A stretch of 64,000 nucleotides of DNA from Edaphobacter bradus (GCF_025685645.1 NZ_JAGSYF010000005.1:1-64000); one strand, 5' to 3'; positions 35,661 through 45,852 are shown, counted from the stretch's first letter. Made by a program: numbers and translations. Notes: generated by a model from the sequence alone, not told the origin.

Positions 35661-37538
35661 ATGCGGATTGGTTTGGGTTTGTTGATGGGAGTGGTGTGCG
35701 TAGGGTCGTCGTTTGGGCAGACGGTGGCTCGGCCTCCATTGATGCAGGCTCCGAAGGTGGCGGAGTGTGCGGTGAAGGATTCGTGGGCTACTCCGGCGGA
35801 GAAGACTTGCTACGGGACGACTCCGGATTATGCGGAGACGATGGCATATCTCGCGAGAGTGCAGGCTGCGGCGGCGGAGCAGGTGAAGATTGAGCCGTTC
35901 GGGAAGACGGGCGAGGGACGGGATCTCGACATTGTGATTGTGTCGCGGGATGGAGTGTTTGATCCAGCGGCGGTTCACGCGGCGAAGCGGCCGATTGTGC
36001 TGGTGCAGAACTCGATTCATGCGGGCGAGATGGATGGTAAAGATGCGTGTCTGGCGCTACTGCGGGATATGGTGATTTCGAAGACGAAGGCGGCGCTGCT
36101 GGAGCGCGCGGTGTTTGTGTTTATCCCGATGTATAACGCCGATGGGCATGAGCGCAGGAGCCCATATAACCGCATCAACCAGGATGGGCCGGCGGAGATG
36201 GGCTGGCGCGGGAATGGGACGAACCTGAACCTGAATCGCGATTATCTGAAGGCGGACGCACCGGAGACGCGGGCGTTTATGGCGATGTTTCATCGCTGGC
36301 TGCCGGACTTTTTTGTCGACGACCATGTGACGGATGGTGCGGATTATCAGTACGACGTGACGTTCACGATTGACGACGGGCCGAATGTTCCGTCGGCTAC
36401 CGCGAAGTGGGTGGATGAGGTGGCGACGCCGGAGCTGGAGAAGTATGTGGATGCGCATGGGCATCTGGCGTTTCCGACATACGTGACTCTGATGAATGAC
36501 AGTGATCCGGCGGAGGGTCTGGGGTTCAATGACGATCCGCCGCGGTTTTCTACGGGGTACATGATTCTTGAGGGCCGGCCGGCGATGCTGGTTGAGCTGC
36601 ACATGCTGAAGGATTACAGGACGCGAGTGACGGGGAATTACGAGATTCTTGCGGGCCTGGTGGAGATGATGAATCGCGATGCGGACAAGGTGATTGCGTT
36701 GAACGCGGCGGCGGATAAGGAGGCTGCGGAGATGGGCGCGCATCCGCTGAACAATGTGAAGTATCCGCTGGCGCTGGGTTGGAGCGGGCAGACGACGCCG
36801 GTGCTGTTTCGCGGATATAAGTTCACGCGGCAGTTGAGCGAGGTCTCAGGTGCGATGTGGGTGAAGTATGCGGAGGAGCCTTGGAATGTGTCGCTGCCGA
36901 TACAGACAGGGTTCAGGGTGACGGCGGAGACAACGCTGCCGGCGGCGTACATTATTCCGGCGCAGTGGACGAAGGTGATTGATGTGCTTGCGGCGCATCA
37001 GGTGGAGATTGCGCGGACGACGGCGGAGTGGTCGGGTGATGTGGAGACGTATCGGTGCGCGGGGATGGCGTGGCAGGGGCCTCCGTTCGAGGGGAGGCAT
37101 CCGACGTTCAATGGCGAGACGATGCATGATGCGGGGAAGTTTGGGAGCTGTGTGGCTGTGCGGGAGAAGATGAGCTTTCCAGCGGGGTCGGCTGTGGTGC
37201 GGCTGAATCAGCGGCTGTCGAAAGTAGTAGTGGAGTGGCTGGAGCCGGCGGGGCCGGATTCGGCGCTGCAGTGGGGGTTCTTCGACGCGATCTTCGAGCA
37301 GAAGGAGTATGGCGAGGCGTATGTCCTCGAAGAGTTGGCGCGGGAGATGATGGCGAAGGACCCGAAGTTGAAGGCGGAGTTTGAGAAGAAGGTGGCGAGC
37401 GACCCGGCGTTTGCAGGGAGTTCTTATGCGCGGCTGAACTTCTTCTATGAGCGGTCGCCGTGGTTTGCGGCGAATCGGGTGGGGCTTTATCCGGTGGGGC
37501 GGCTGGGGAGAGTGGATGGGGTTCCGGTAGGGAATTAG
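35661..37538 (+). CDS. Secreted M14-family zinc carboxypeptidase
   Basis: About 625 residues from MRIGLGLLMGVVCVGSSFGQ, a clear signal peptide with GGAG upstream. Frames further upstream add no homology. The M14 zinc motif is NSIHAGEMDGKDA (HxxE), and FIPMYNADGHERR and GTNLNLNRDYLK follow. The catalytic Glu region is less clear. It probably acts on peptides in the periplasm. The large C-terminal part (from about residue 400) has no domain I can name. Confidence 0.88.
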   Translation: MRIGLGLLMGVVCVGSSFGQTVARPPLMQAPKVAECAVKDSWATPAEKTCYGTTPDYAETMAYLARVQAAAAEQVKIEPFGKTGEGRDLDIVIVSRDGVFDPAAVHAAKRPIVLVQNSIHAGEMDGKDACLALLRDMVISKTKAALLERAVFVFIPMYNADGHERRSPYNRINQDGPAEMGWRGNGTNLNLNRDYLKADAPETRAFMAMFHRWLPDFFVDDHVTDGADYQYDVTFTIDDGPNVPSATAKWVDEVATPELEKYVDAHGHLAFPTYVTLMNDSDPAEGLGFNDDPPRFSTGYMILEGRPAMLVELHMLKDYRTRVTGNYEILAGLVEMMNRDADKVIALNAAADKEAAEMGAHPLNNVKYPLALGWSGQTTPVLFRGYKFTRQLSEVSGAMWVKYAEEPWNVSLPIQTGFRVTAETTLPAAYIIPAQWTKVIDVLAAHQVEIARTTAEWSGDVETYRCAGMAWQGPPFEGRHPTFNGETMHDAGKFGSCVAVREKMSFPAGSAVVRLNQRLSKVVVEWLEPAGPDSALQWGFFDAIFEQKEYGEAYVLEELAREMMAKDPKLKAEFEKKVASDPAFAGSSYARLNFFYERSPWFAANRVGLYPVGRLGRVDGVPVGN

Positions 37539-37618
37539 GTACTGTTGGAACATTCTTGTTGCCCGACTCTGGTTTGCGATTAGACTTCGGACACTGCGGC
37601 TGCGAGGAGATGGATGCG

Positions 37619-39031
37619 ATGGGCAGGCTGGTTCCGAAGATGTTTGCTGTTGGTTTTCTGACTCTGATCATTTTGATTGCATTGGGCGCGGTGTACGGCG
37701 TTATCGAGAGCCGTCAGGCCTACAGGGATCAGGCTGTTCACAGTATCTCGGCGAGTTATGCTGGGCCGCAGACGATTGTGGGGCCGATCTTTGTGCAGCC
37801 TTATTCGCAGCTGACTCAGGATGTAACGGTTGGCAACGACGGAAAGCCAAAGGTGACTTCGTCGACGGTGGAGGCAAGCTATATTGTATTTCCGCAGACG
37901 TTGACGCTGCTGGGAAGAATGGTTCCAACGCAGCGCTACCACGGACTTTACCGAGTCTCGGTATATGAGATGCAGACTAAGCTGACGGGCGAGATTGAGG
38001 TTCCAGAGCTTCGGTTTGAAGGCAAGGTCACTTATGGAACGCCCTATCTTGCGATGTCCGTGAGCGATGTGCGGGGGATTGTGGGGCGGCCAGCGGTGGC
38101 GGCCAATGGGCAGGCTTTGCGGATATTCCAGGGGGGTACGCTTCCGAGCAGAGTGGCGAGCGACAGCGGGACAAAGCAGGGCTCAGAGGGTTGGCAACCG
38201 AACTTGCAGATGCCTCTGCCGGGGGCCGTGCGTGGAGCGTATGCGAAGTATAGTTTCTCGCTTGATATGTCGCTGGCGGGTACGCAAAACCTCGCTGTAG
38301 CTCCGGTGGCCGCGACCAACCATATCGAGATCAACTCGACGTGGCCGTCCCCCTTGTTTGAAGGGCAATTTTTGCCTCGAGACCGTGAGGTTAGCAAAAG
38401 CGGCTTTCAGGCGGCGTGGGACGTGTCATCCCTTGCCTCAGCAACACAGCGGCAGATTGCGGAACGAACTGATGGAGTCGATACGCTTTCCGTCGACCTG
38501 ATCAGTCCTATCGATCCTTATAAGCTCTCTGATCGAGCTGTGAAATATGGAATTCTCTTTATCCTGCTGACGTTTGGAGGATTCTTTGTCTTCGAGATCA
38601 TGAAGCAGCTTCCGATTCATCCGATTCAATATCTGCTTGTCGGATTTGGGCTGACGATCTTCTTTCTGCTGTTGATCAGCCTGAGCGAGCATATTGCATT
38701 TCCGGCGGCGTACTTTCTGGCGAGCCTGGCATGTATTGGACTGTTGACCTTCTATCTCACCTATGTGCTCCATAGCCTGATGCGGGGTCTTGGCTTTGGC
38801 TCAATGCTGACGCTCCTCTATGCCACGATTTACGGGCTGCTCATCTCGGAGGACAATGCGCTTGTGCTGGGGTCAATGATGCTGTTTGTGATCCTGGCGG
38901 CGGTGATGTTTGTAACTCGCAAGGTGGACTGGTACCGAGGTGCGGCGGAGCTTATTTCATCGAGAACGCCGCCACCGCCCGTACCTGTTCAGCCTCCTTC
39001 CATTCCTCCTGCTCAGAGGGCCGAAGGCTGA
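37619..39031 (+). CDS. creD: CreD-like inner membrane protein
   Basis: About 470 residues from MGRLVPKMFAVGFLTL. This ATG lies nine bases after GAGGAG, and an ATG at 37610 abuts that site too closely. There is one N-terminal membrane helix, then a long periplasmic domain (RQAYRDQAVHSISASYAGPQ). About five C-terminal helices contain YGILFILLTFGGFFVFEIMK and HPIQYLLVGFGLTIFFLLLI, the CreD signature. CreD belongs to the CreBC regulon in enterobacteria, but no creBC is nearby. The role in this organism is unknown. Confidence 0.92.
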   Translation: MGRLVPKMFAVGFLTLIILIALGAVYGVIESRQAYRDQAVHSISASYAGPQTIVGPIFVQPYSQLTQDVTVGNDGKPKVTSSTVEASYIVFPQTLTLLGRMVPTQRYHGLYRVSVYEMQTKLTGEIEVPELRFEGKVTYGTPYLAMSVSDVRGIVGRPAVAANGQALRIFQGGTLPSRVASDSGTKQGSEGWQPNLQMPLPGAVRGAYAKYSFSLDMSLAGTQNLAVAPVAATNHIEINSTWPSPLFEGQFLPRDREVSKSGFQAAWDVSSLASATQRQIAERTDGVDTLSVDLISPIDPYKLSDRAVKYGILFILLTFGGFFVFEIMKQLPIHPIQYLLVGFGLTIFFLLLISLSEHIAFPAAYFLASLACIGLLTFYLTYVLHSLMRGLGFGSMLTLLYATIYGLLISEDNALVLGSMMLFVILAAVMFVTRKVDWYRGAAELISSRTPPPPVPVQPPSIPPAQRAEG

Positions 39032-39078
39032 GTTAGACTGCGGTACATCCATTCCATTTTCTTTTTGAAAGGTGATTC

Positions 39079-41043
39079 ATGAGGGTAACGCTTCGTGTTG
39101 CGGTTTGTTCGCTTGTAGCGAGTGCGGTTGGTGTTTGGGCGCAGGCTCCGACGACTACTTCAGATGACTTCGTAAGGACGCACTATGCGAAGTATGAGTA
39201 TCGGATTCCGATGAGGGATGGGGCGAAGATGTTTGCGGCTGTGTATGTGCCGAAGGCGGGGGCGTTCAAGGATGCAGGGCCGTATCCGTTTCTGATGACG
39301 AAGACTCCTTATAGCTGCGGGCCTTATGGGGTGGATAAGTTCCCGGCGCGGGTGGGGCCGAGCCAGGAGTTGATGGAGTCGGGCTACATCTTTGTTTGCG
39401 AGGATGCTCGCGGGCGTTATGCGAGCGAGGGTGTGTTTCAGGAGATGAATCCGCATATCGACGAGAAGAAGTCGAACAAGGATGTGGACGAGTCGAGCGA
39501 TATGTATGACACGGTGGAATTCCTGCTGAAGAATGTGCCGAACAATAACGGCAAGGTGGGGATTACGGGGATCAGCTATCCGGGGTTCTATACGTCTGCG
39601 AGCATTATTGATTCGCATCCGGCGATCAAGGCGGCGAGTCCGCAGGCTCCGATGACGGACCTGTTCTTCAATGACGATGGTTACCACGGCGGCGCCTTTA
39701 TGCTGGGGGCGAACTATGGGTTCTATCGTGGGTTCAAGCCGCAGAAGAATCCGGTGATTCCCGTGGGCGGGCCTGGCGGGTTCGGGCGCGCGCCTTCTAG
39801 TACGGAGAATCCTGATACGTATGCGACGCTGCTGGCGGCTGGGCCGACGGGGAATCTGGATAGGGGCAAAGAGTACCTGAATGGGGAGAACTGGCTGTTC
39901 CATGACCAGTTGACGCATACGACGTACGACGACTACTGGGACAAGCGCGATCTGTCACGGCATATGAAGAATGTGCACGCGGCGACGATGGAGGTCGGCG
40001 GGTGGTTTGATGCGGAGGACCTGTCGGGGCCGTTCAAGACGTTCCATGCGATCGACAAGTTCAACCCCGGTGCAGTGAACACGATCGTGATCGGGCCGTG
40101 GACGCATGGAGGCTGGTCGCGTACCGACGGCGACAGGTTGGGCGATGTGACGTTCAATGCGAAGACTTCGCTGTTTTATCGCGAGAAGATCGAGTACCCG
40201 TTCTTCGAGTACTACCTGAAAGGCGTTGGCGTCGATGCGAAAGGCAACAACGGTGCGCCGCTGCCCAAGGCTTATGTCTTTGAGACGGGAACCAATGTCT
40301 GGAAGACGTATGATGCGTGGCCTCCGAAGACGGCGGTGACGAAGACTCTCTACTTCCATGCTGGAGGCGGGCTGAGTTTTGAGGCTCCGACGGAGAAGGC
40401 GGGCGTGGACGAGTATGTGAGCGATCCGGCGCATCCAGTGCCGTTTGTGGGGTATCCGACGGACACGGTGCCGCAGCGGTATATGGACGACGATCAGAGG
40501 TTCGCGGCGACGAGGCCGGATGTGCTGGTGTATGAGTCGGAGCCGTTGACGGAGGACGTGACGATAGCGGGACCGGTGCGGCCGAAACTGAAGATTGCTT
40601 CGACTGGGACGGACTCGGACTTTGTGGTGAAGCTGATCGATGTGTATCCGTATGACTATCCGAACCCGCCGGGAACGGATGCGGGGAACAAGCGGATTGT
40701 GAGCGCGGCTCCGGTGGTGATGGGCGGGTATCAGCAGCTGGTGCGCGGAGAGCCGATGCGGGCGAAGTTCCGCGACAGCTGGGAGAAGCCGGCTCCGCTG
40801 ACGCCGGGCAAGATGGTCAGCTTGAATGGCGAGATGCCGGACATCAACCACACCTTCCGCGCCGGGCACCGCATCATGGTGCAGGTGCAGAGCTCGTGGT
40901 TCCCGCTGGTGGACCGCAACCCGCAGACGTTTGTCGATATTCCGCTGGCGAAGCCGGAGCAGTTTGTGAAGGCGACGGAGAGCGTGTATCGGAGTGCCGA
41001 TGCCGCGAGCGGAGTTGAGGTGCTGGTGCTGCCGCAGCCGTAG
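39079..41043 (+). CDS. Secreted CocE/NonD-family hydrolase (S15 type)
   Basis: 654 residues with signal peptide VAVCSLVASAVGVWAQ. The X-Pro dipeptidyl-peptidase/CocE alpha/beta hydrolase domain has the oxyanion/Tyr region TKTPYSCGPYG and the nucleophile GITGISYPGFYTSA (Ser in GxSYxG). A jelly-roll C-terminal domain follows (VYESEPLTEDVTIAGPVRPK, IMVQVQSSWFPLVDRNPQT). It may hydrolyse esters, amides or X-Pro peptides in the periplasm. Alpha-amino-acid ester hydrolases share this architecture. Confidence 0.9.
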   Translation: MRVTLRVAVCSLVASAVGVWAQAPTTTSDDFVRTHYAKYEYRIPMRDGAKMFAAVYVPKAGAFKDAGPYPFLMTKTPYSCGPYGVDKFPARVGPSQELMESGYIFVCEDARGRYASEGVFQEMNPHIDEKKSNKDVDESSDMYDTVEFLLKNVPNNNGKVGITGISYPGFYTSASIIDSHPAIKAASPQAPMTDLFFNDDGYHGGAFMLGANYGFYRGFKPQKNPVIPVGGPGGFGRAPSSTENPDTYATLLAAGPTGNLDRGKEYLNGENWLFHDQLTHTTYDDYWDKRDLSRHMKNVHAATMEVGGWFDAEDLSGPFKTFHAIDKFNPGAVNTIVIGPWTHGGWSRTDGDRLGDVTFNAKTSLFYREKIEYPFFEYYLKGVGVDAKGNNGAPLPKAYVFETGTNVWKTYDAWPPKTAVTKTLYFHAGGGLSFEAPTEKAGVDEYVSDPAHPVPFVGYPTDTVPQRYMDDDQRFAATRPDVLVYESEPLTEDVTIAGPVRPKLKIASTGTDSDFVVKLIDVYPYDYPNPPGTDAGNKRIVSAAPVVMGGYQQLVRGEPMRAKFRDSWEKPAPLTPGKMVSLNGEMPDINHTFRAGHRIMVQVQSSWFPLVDRNPQTFVDIPLAKPEQFVKATESVYRSADAASGVEVLVLPQP

Positions 41044-41078
41044 TTTGTTCACATGTTGCGTCAGTGAGCAACGGGCAT

Positions 41079-41097
41079 ACCTCAGCGGCTAAAGCCG
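41079..41097. repeat. Short intergenic hairpin motif
   Basis: cctcagcggctaaagccgc contains GCGGC-taaa-GCCGC. This reads like a dispersed intergenic hairpin motif of acidobacterial genomes. That recollection cannot be tested here, as only one copy is in the window. Confidence 0.35.
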
Positions 41098-41144
41098 CAA
41101 TCGAGATTGGCAAGCCGTTCCCTTAACAAAGCTACAACGCGAAG

Positions 41145-41186
41145 AAAGCGGCAGGAGGCTGGTGCCTCTGCCGCTTTTCTTTTTTG
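41145..41186 (+). terminator. Intrinsic terminator after CocE-like gene
   Basis: AAAGCGGCAGGAGGC (41145-41159) pairs with GCCTCTGCCGCTTTT (41164-41178) with one mismatch or bulge. TCTTTTTTG follows. It ends forward transcription just before the convergent M13 peptidase gene. Confidence 0.88.
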
Positions 41187-41192
41187 CCTGCG

Positions 41193-43247
41193 CTACCAGA
41201 TGCGGATGCGGTCGGTGCGGGGAAGGTAGAGCTTGTCGGTGGGGTTGATGTCGAAGGCGGCGTACCAGCCGTCGTTGTTGCGGACGGTATCGGCGCGGAA
41301 CTGTCCGGGGGAGTGCGGGTCGGTGAGAACCTGCTGACGCAAGGCGTTCTCACGAACCTTTGCACCCCAATTCTGACCGAAGGCGATGAAGAACTGCTGA
41401 TCGCCGGTGAAGCCGTCGAGCTTGGGCGCGGGCGCTCCCTTGAGCGAGGCGTGGAAGCCGTCGAAGGCCGCGGTGAGGCCGGCAAGGTCGGCGATGTTTT
41501 CTGCGAGGGTCTGGCGGCCGTTGAGGGCCAGGTCGGGGAAGGGCGTGTAGGTGTCGTACTGCGCGGCGAGCGTGGCGGTGACGGCGTTGAAGTGTGCGAG
41601 GTCCTCAGGAGTCCACCAGTTGCGGACGCGGCCCTTGGAGTCGAAGGCGGCGCCTTCGGTGTCGAAGGTGTGCGAGATCTCGTGGCCGATGATGGTGCCG
41701 ATGCCGCCGTAGTTGCTGGCGGCGGGAGCCTGAGGATCGAAGAAGGGCGGCTCAAGGATGGCGGCGGGGAAGTTGAGGGCATTGTGGAGCGGCAGGTTGA
41801 CGGCGTTGACGGTCTGAGGCGTCATCGTCCACTCACCGCGATCGACAGCGGTGCCGAGGCGCGAGAGCTCATAGTGGTAGTCGAAGAGGCTACCGCGCCA
41901 GAGGTTTCCGAAGAGGTCGTCGGGCCTGACCTCGTAGCCAGCGTAGGAGCGCCAGTGATCGGTGTAGCCAATGCTGACGCGGAGCGTGCCGAGCTTGGTG
42001 AGGGCCTCGGCCTTGGTGGCGGGAGCCATCCAGGTGACGGCTTCGAGACGCTGGCGGAAGGCGGCGATGAGGTTGGCGACGAGGGCCTGCGCCTGAGCTT
42101 TAGCCTCGGGGGGGAAGTACTTCTGCGCGTAGATCTGGCCTACGGCGTCGCCCAGCCAGCCGTTGACGATGAGGACAGCGCGCTGGTTTCGCGGGCGCTG
42201 CTGTGGAACTCCGGCGAGGACTTTGCCGGTGAAGCTGAAGCGCTCGTCGGCGAAGGCGGAGGAGATGCCAGTGGCATAGGTCTCCATGAGATGGAAGGCG
42301 AGGTAGTCCTTCCATGTATCGATTGGAGTGGCGGCGACGAGCGCGGCCTCGCCGGTGAAGGCTGAGGGCTGCCAGACGATGAAGGAGGGTTGATGCTCGA
42401 GGCCGGCGGCGCGGAGGTACTCCTTCCACTCGAGGCCGGGGGCCTTGGATTCAAAGTCGGTGAGGGTCCAGGTGTTGTTGGCCTTTTCGATGTTCTCGCT
42501 TTCGGCGAGCGAGATGTGCTTCTCGGCGATGGCGTGCTCGAGCGCGATGACGCGAGTTGCGCGCATCTCGGGCTGATCGAAGCCGGCGAGCTTGAACATG
42601 GCGGCGATGTGCGCCTGGTACTTTGCGCGAATGTCCTTCATGCGCTCGCTGTCGGTGAGATAGTAAGCGCGGTCGGGGAGGGCGATCCCGCCTTGAAGAA
42701 GGTAGGCGGTGTAGTGGTCGGAGTCATTGAAGCTCGGCGCGACCCAGAGGCCGAAAGGGTTCATGGTGTGGAAGTTGGTGTTGTTAAGGGCGTCGACGTC
42801 GGCGCGGAGGGTGAGGCCGAGTGCGCGGGCGAGCTCGTGCTGGTTGTGGATGGAGTCGATCTCAGCGAGATGCTGCTTGAGCTGTTTGAGGCCGTTCTTT
42901 TCAATGGCCGCCTCGTCCATGTAGGAGTGATAGAGGTCTGCGATGCGGCGTGCGTCGGTGCCGGGAGAGGGATTGGACTGGTCGGCCTGCTCGATGATGG
43001 CGGCGGTGCGCTTCTCGCTGCGGTCAGCAAGAATATTGAAGACGCCGAGACTCGCGCGGTCGGCGGGGAGATCAGTGTTCTTGATCCAGGAGCCGTTGGC
43101 GTAGTGATAGAAATCGTCGCCGGGCCGGACGCTGGTGTCGATGCTGGAGATGGCGATGCCGTGCTGGGCGGGGGCTGTCTGGGCCTGAGTTGCGACGAAG
43201 GGGAGAGCCAGAAAGAGGGTGAGGAGGGAGGTGGCGATTCGATTCAT
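41193..43247 (-). CDS. Secreted M13 (neprilysin/PepO) metallopeptidase
   Basis: 684 residues with signal peptide LLTLFLALPFVATQAQ. The zinc motif GTIIGHEISHTFDTEGAAFD (HExxH) is intact, with ENIADLAGLTAAFDGF supplying the third ligand and DPHSPGQFRADTVRNND near the end as in family M13. The N-terminal helical domain contains PGDDFYHYANGSWIKNTDLP. It would cut short peptides in the periplasm or outside. It ends shortly after the bidirectional-looking terminator at 41145-41186. Confidence 0.94.
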   Translation of the reverse strand: MNRIATSLLTLFLALPFVATQAQTAPAQHGIAISSIDTSVRPGDDFYHYANGSWIKNTDLPADRASLGVFNILADRSEKRTAAIIEQADQSNPSPGTDARRIADLYHSYMDEAAIEKNGLKQLKQHLAEIDSIHNQHELARALGLTLRADVDALNNTNFHTMNPFGLWVAPSFNDSDHYTAYLLQGGIALPDRAYYLTDSERMKDIRAKYQAHIAAMFKLAGFDQPEMRATRVIALEHAIAEKHISLAESENIEKANNTWTLTDFESKAPGLEWKEYLRAAGLEHQPSFIVWQPSAFTGEAALVAATPIDTWKDYLAFHLMETYATGISSAFADERFSFTGKVLAGVPQQRPRNQRAVLIVNGWLGDAVGQIYAQKYFPPEAKAQAQALVANLIAAFRQRLEAVTWMAPATKAEALTKLGTLRVSIGYTDHWRSYAGYEVRPDDLFGNLWRGSLFDYHYELSRLGTAVDRGEWTMTPQTVNAVNLPLHNALNFPAAILEPPFFDPQAPAASNYGGIGTIIGHEISHTFDTEGAAFDSKGRVRNWWTPEDLAHFNAVTATLAAQYDTYTPFPDLALNGRQTLAENIADLAGLTAAFDGFHASLKGAPAPKLDGFTGDQQFFIAFGQNWGAKVRENALRQQVLTDPHSPGQFRADTVRNNDGWYAAFDINPTDKLYLPRTDRIRIW

Positions 43248-43525
43248 CAGCGAGGAGGCTCCGTTTACTAATTTACGTGTAGCGAGTTGCGACGTGATGT
43301 GCGCAGATGAGGGTACATGATGGAAGGGGAGGATTTGAATTGCAGGGCGGAAAAGAGCGGATTGTGTGACGAGATGTTGAGCTCCCCGGGGTGTCGTTTC
43401 TTAGAGTTAGCGTATGAAGGCGGCGCGGCGATTGTGCGTTATTCGGGTAGGTGGATTGGATTTCGCACAGGTGATACGCTTCGGGCGTAGGCCCCCTGAA
43501 GATTTCACGAAGGAGTAGATTGGCC

Positions 43526-44533
43526 ATGGCGATGATTACGACGGTGCAGCAGCATATTCTGCAGCAGCAGCAGGAGACGCTGAAGTCTACGGGACGTGAG
43601 GCGACGGGGACCTTCAGCTGGTTGCTGAGCGGTATTACGCTGGCGACGAAGATGGTGGAGGCGAAGATTCGCTCCGCCGGTTTGGACGATGTGCTGGGCG
43701 CGGCGGGCGCGGAGAATGTGCAGGGCGAACAGCAGCAGAAGCTGGATGTGTATGCGAATCAGGCCCTGCTGCACTGTCTGGGGTTGCGCGACAGCGTGGC
43801 TGCGCTGGTGAGCGAAGAGGACGAAAAGCCGGTGACGTTCAATCGCGATCCGGAGGCAGGGAAGTACATCATCGTCTTCGATCCGCTGGATGGCTCGAGC
43901 AACATCGATGTGAATGTGAATGTCGGCACGATCTTCAGCATTCTGCGACGGCTTCCGCCGGAGCATGGGACGCTGGAGGAGTCGATTTTGCAGCAGGGCT
44001 TCCGGCAGGTGGCTGCGGGGTATGTGGTGTATGGGCCTTCGACGGTGCTGGTGTACACGACAGGCAATGGCGTGTTCGCGTTTACGCTCGATCCGAAGAT
44101 TGGCGCCTTTGTCCTGAGCAGCGAGCGCATGCGGATGCCGGAGCAGGGAAGCTACTATTCGGTGAATGAGGCGAATGCAGCCGGGTGGCCCGAGGAGTTT
44201 CGGACGTACATCACGAAGCTGCGAGAGGGTGAGCTGGGCAAGGAGTACAGCTCGCGCTATATCGGCAGCCTGGTTGCGGACTTTCATCGCACGCTGTTGA
44301 AGGGTGGTGTGTTTCTGTATCCGCCGACGACGAAGCAGCCCAAAGGCAAGCTGCGTCTGCTGTATGAGGCGAATCCGCTGGCGTTTATCGCGGAGCAGGC
44401 CGGCGGCGTTGCGACCAACGGCGTGAGCAGAGTGCTGGATATCAAGCCAGAGGGAATCCATCAGCGTACGCCGTTCTGTGTGGGAAGCCCGCGAGAGATG
44501 GAGTTACTGGCGGCGACGGTTGGGGGCAGGTGA
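43526..44533 (+). CDS. fbp: Fructose-1,6-bisphosphatase, class I
   Basis: About 335 residues. The ATG at 43526 lies ten bases after AGGAG, while a TTG six bases earlier is an alternative. It hydrolyses fructose-1,6-bisphosphate in gluconeogenesis. The metal/phosphate loop FDPLDGSSNIDVNVNVGTIF is intact. The substrate segments YSVNEANAAGW, YIGSLVADFHRTLLKGGVFL and EQAGGVATNG are also present. It is coupled to a small downstream gene by a GTGA overlap. Confidence 0.95.
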   Translation: MAMITTVQQHILQQQQETLKSTGREATGTFSWLLSGITLATKMVEAKIRSAGLDDVLGAAGAENVQGEQQQKLDVYANQALLHCLGLRDSVAALVSEEDEKPVTFNRDPEAGKYIIVFDPLDGSSNIDVNVNVGTIFSILRRLPPEHGTLEESILQQGFRQVAAGYVVYGPSTVLVYTTGNGVFAFTLDPKIGAFVLSSERMRMPEQGSYYSVNEANAAGWPEEFRTYITKLREGELGKEYSSRYIGSLVADFHRTLLKGGVFLYPPTTKQPKGKLRLLYEANPLAFIAEQAGGVATNGVSRVLDIKPEGIHQRTPFCVGSPREMELLAATVGGR

Positions 44534-44799
44534 GCGCGAGGATGGAGAAGGAGTTTACCGCAGTAGTGACGGACATCCATGAGCAGTCGCGCGTCGGCGG
44601 CAAGCAGCTGTGGCAGGTGACGCTGGACCGGAGCAGGTTTGCGGAAGGCGATGCGGGGACGCTTGAGGCTGTGGCGCGGAGCGGTGCGCGGCTCGTGGTT
44701 CCGGTGGTCGGAGTCGAAGTGGATGCGACGGGTGAGGTGCATCATCTGATCGAGAAGCCTTTAATGGCAGGGACAGAGGTGAGAGGCCGCGTCCGGTGA
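44530..44799 (+). CDS. Small conserved-looking protein after fbp, unknown
   Basis: 89 residues from a GTG overlapping the fbp stop (GTGA), which suggests translational coupling. An internal Met (MEKEFTAVVTDIH) four codons on is an alternative start. The body is beta-rich (QLWQVTLDRSRFAEGDAGTL, ARLVVPVVGVEVDATGEV), with no membrane helix or known motif. I do not recognise the family. Confidence 0.6.
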   Translation: MSARMEKEFTAVVTDIHEQSRVGGKQLWQVTLDRSRFAEGDAGTLEAVARSGARLVVPVVGVEVDATGEVHHLIEKPLMAGTEVRGRVR

Positions 44800-44830
44800 G
44801 TTCGGTCCCAACCTACTGATAGGTGAAACT

Positions 44831-45826
44831 ATGCAGAAGCGCAAATTGGGAAACAGCAATCTGGAAGTCTCGGCCATCGGCCTCGGCTGCATGGGAATGA
44901 GCGGGTCCTACGGCCTGCCGAAAGACAAGCAGGAGATGACCTTTCTTCTCCGTGCCGCCGTGGAGCGAGGCATCACATTCTTCGATACCGCCGAGGTCTA
45001 CGGCCCGTTCCTGAACGAAGAGCTTGTGGGTGAAGCCCTCGCTCCGTTCCGCGGGCAGGTGGTCATCGCAACCAAGTTCGGGTGGGAAGCCAACCCCAAC
45101 GATGGCGGCAAGTGGACGGCCTTGAACAGCCGGCCCGAGCACATCAAGCAGGTCGCCGAAGCCTCACTCAAACGGCTCAAAACCGACGTAATCGATCTGT
45201 TCTACCAACATCGTGTCGATCTGAACGTGCCGATCGAAGACGTAGCGGGAGCGGTGAAGGAACTAATCCAGGAAGGCAAAGTAAAGCACTTCGGTCTTTC
45301 TGAAGCAGGAGCGCAGACCATCCGCCGCGCACATGCAGTTCAGCCGGTGACTGCACTTCAGAGCGAGTACTCGCTCTGGTGGAGGCAGCCTGAAGAGACG
45401 GTGCTGCCAACGCTCGAAGAACTCGGGATCGGATTCGTTCCATTCAGCCCTCTTGGTAAAGGCTTCCTCACGGGCAAGATCAACGCAGATACGAAGTTCG
45501 ATAGTACGGACTTCCGCAACACCGTCCCCCGCCTTAACCCAGAGAATCGTAAAGCGAACCAGCCGTTGGTTGATCTGCTCAGTACATTCGCGGAACAAAA
45601 GAAGGCGACACCTGCTCAGATCGCGCTCGCCTGGCTGCTTGCAAAGAAGCCGCGGATCGTTCCGATCCCGGGCACAACGAAGCTGCATCGCCTGGAAGAA
45701 AACCTCGGAGCGGTGAATGTCGAGCTTACAGCGGAAGATCTCCGCGCCATCGAAAGTGCCTCCTCAAACATCAAGTTCGAAGGGGCTCGGTATTCGGAAT
45801 TTCATGAACAGCTGACAGGCAGGTAA
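44831..45826 (+). CDS. Aldo/keto reductase
   Basis: 331 residues. The AKR barrel has the catalytic Asp/Tyr (FFDTAEVYGPFLNEELVGEA), Lys (VVIATKFGW) and His (IDLFYQHRVD). The NADPH site near the C-terminus reads RIVPIPGTTKLHRLEENLGA. This is the YakC/pyridoxal-reductase-like AKR13 group, which is cytosolic. The substrate is unknown. The next gene starts 26 bases on. Confidence 0.94.
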   Translation: MQKRKLGNSNLEVSAIGLGCMGMSGSYGLPKDKQEMTFLLRAAVERGITFFDTAEVYGPFLNEELVGEALAPFRGQVVIATKFGWEANPNDGGKWTALNSRPEHIKQVAEASLKRLKTDVIDLFYQHRVDLNVPIEDVAGAVKELIQEGKVKHFGLSEAGAQTIRRAHAVQPVTALQSEYSLWWRQPEETVLPTLEELGIGFVPFSPLGKGFLTGKINADTKFDSTDFRNTVPRLNPENRKANQPLVDLLSTFAEQKKATPAQIALAWLLAKKPRIVPIPGTTKLHRLEENLGAVNVELTAEDLRAIESASSNIKFEGARYSEFHEQLTGR

Positions 45827-45852
45827 GCGGCAGCCGACGGGAGGAATCAAGC

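Noticed and set aside
41184..42365. A 393-codon forward frame inside the M13 peptidase gene
   Set aside because: Low-complexity Glu/Gly/Val composition typical of antisense frames in GC-rich genes. The reverse strand has full peptidase motifs.
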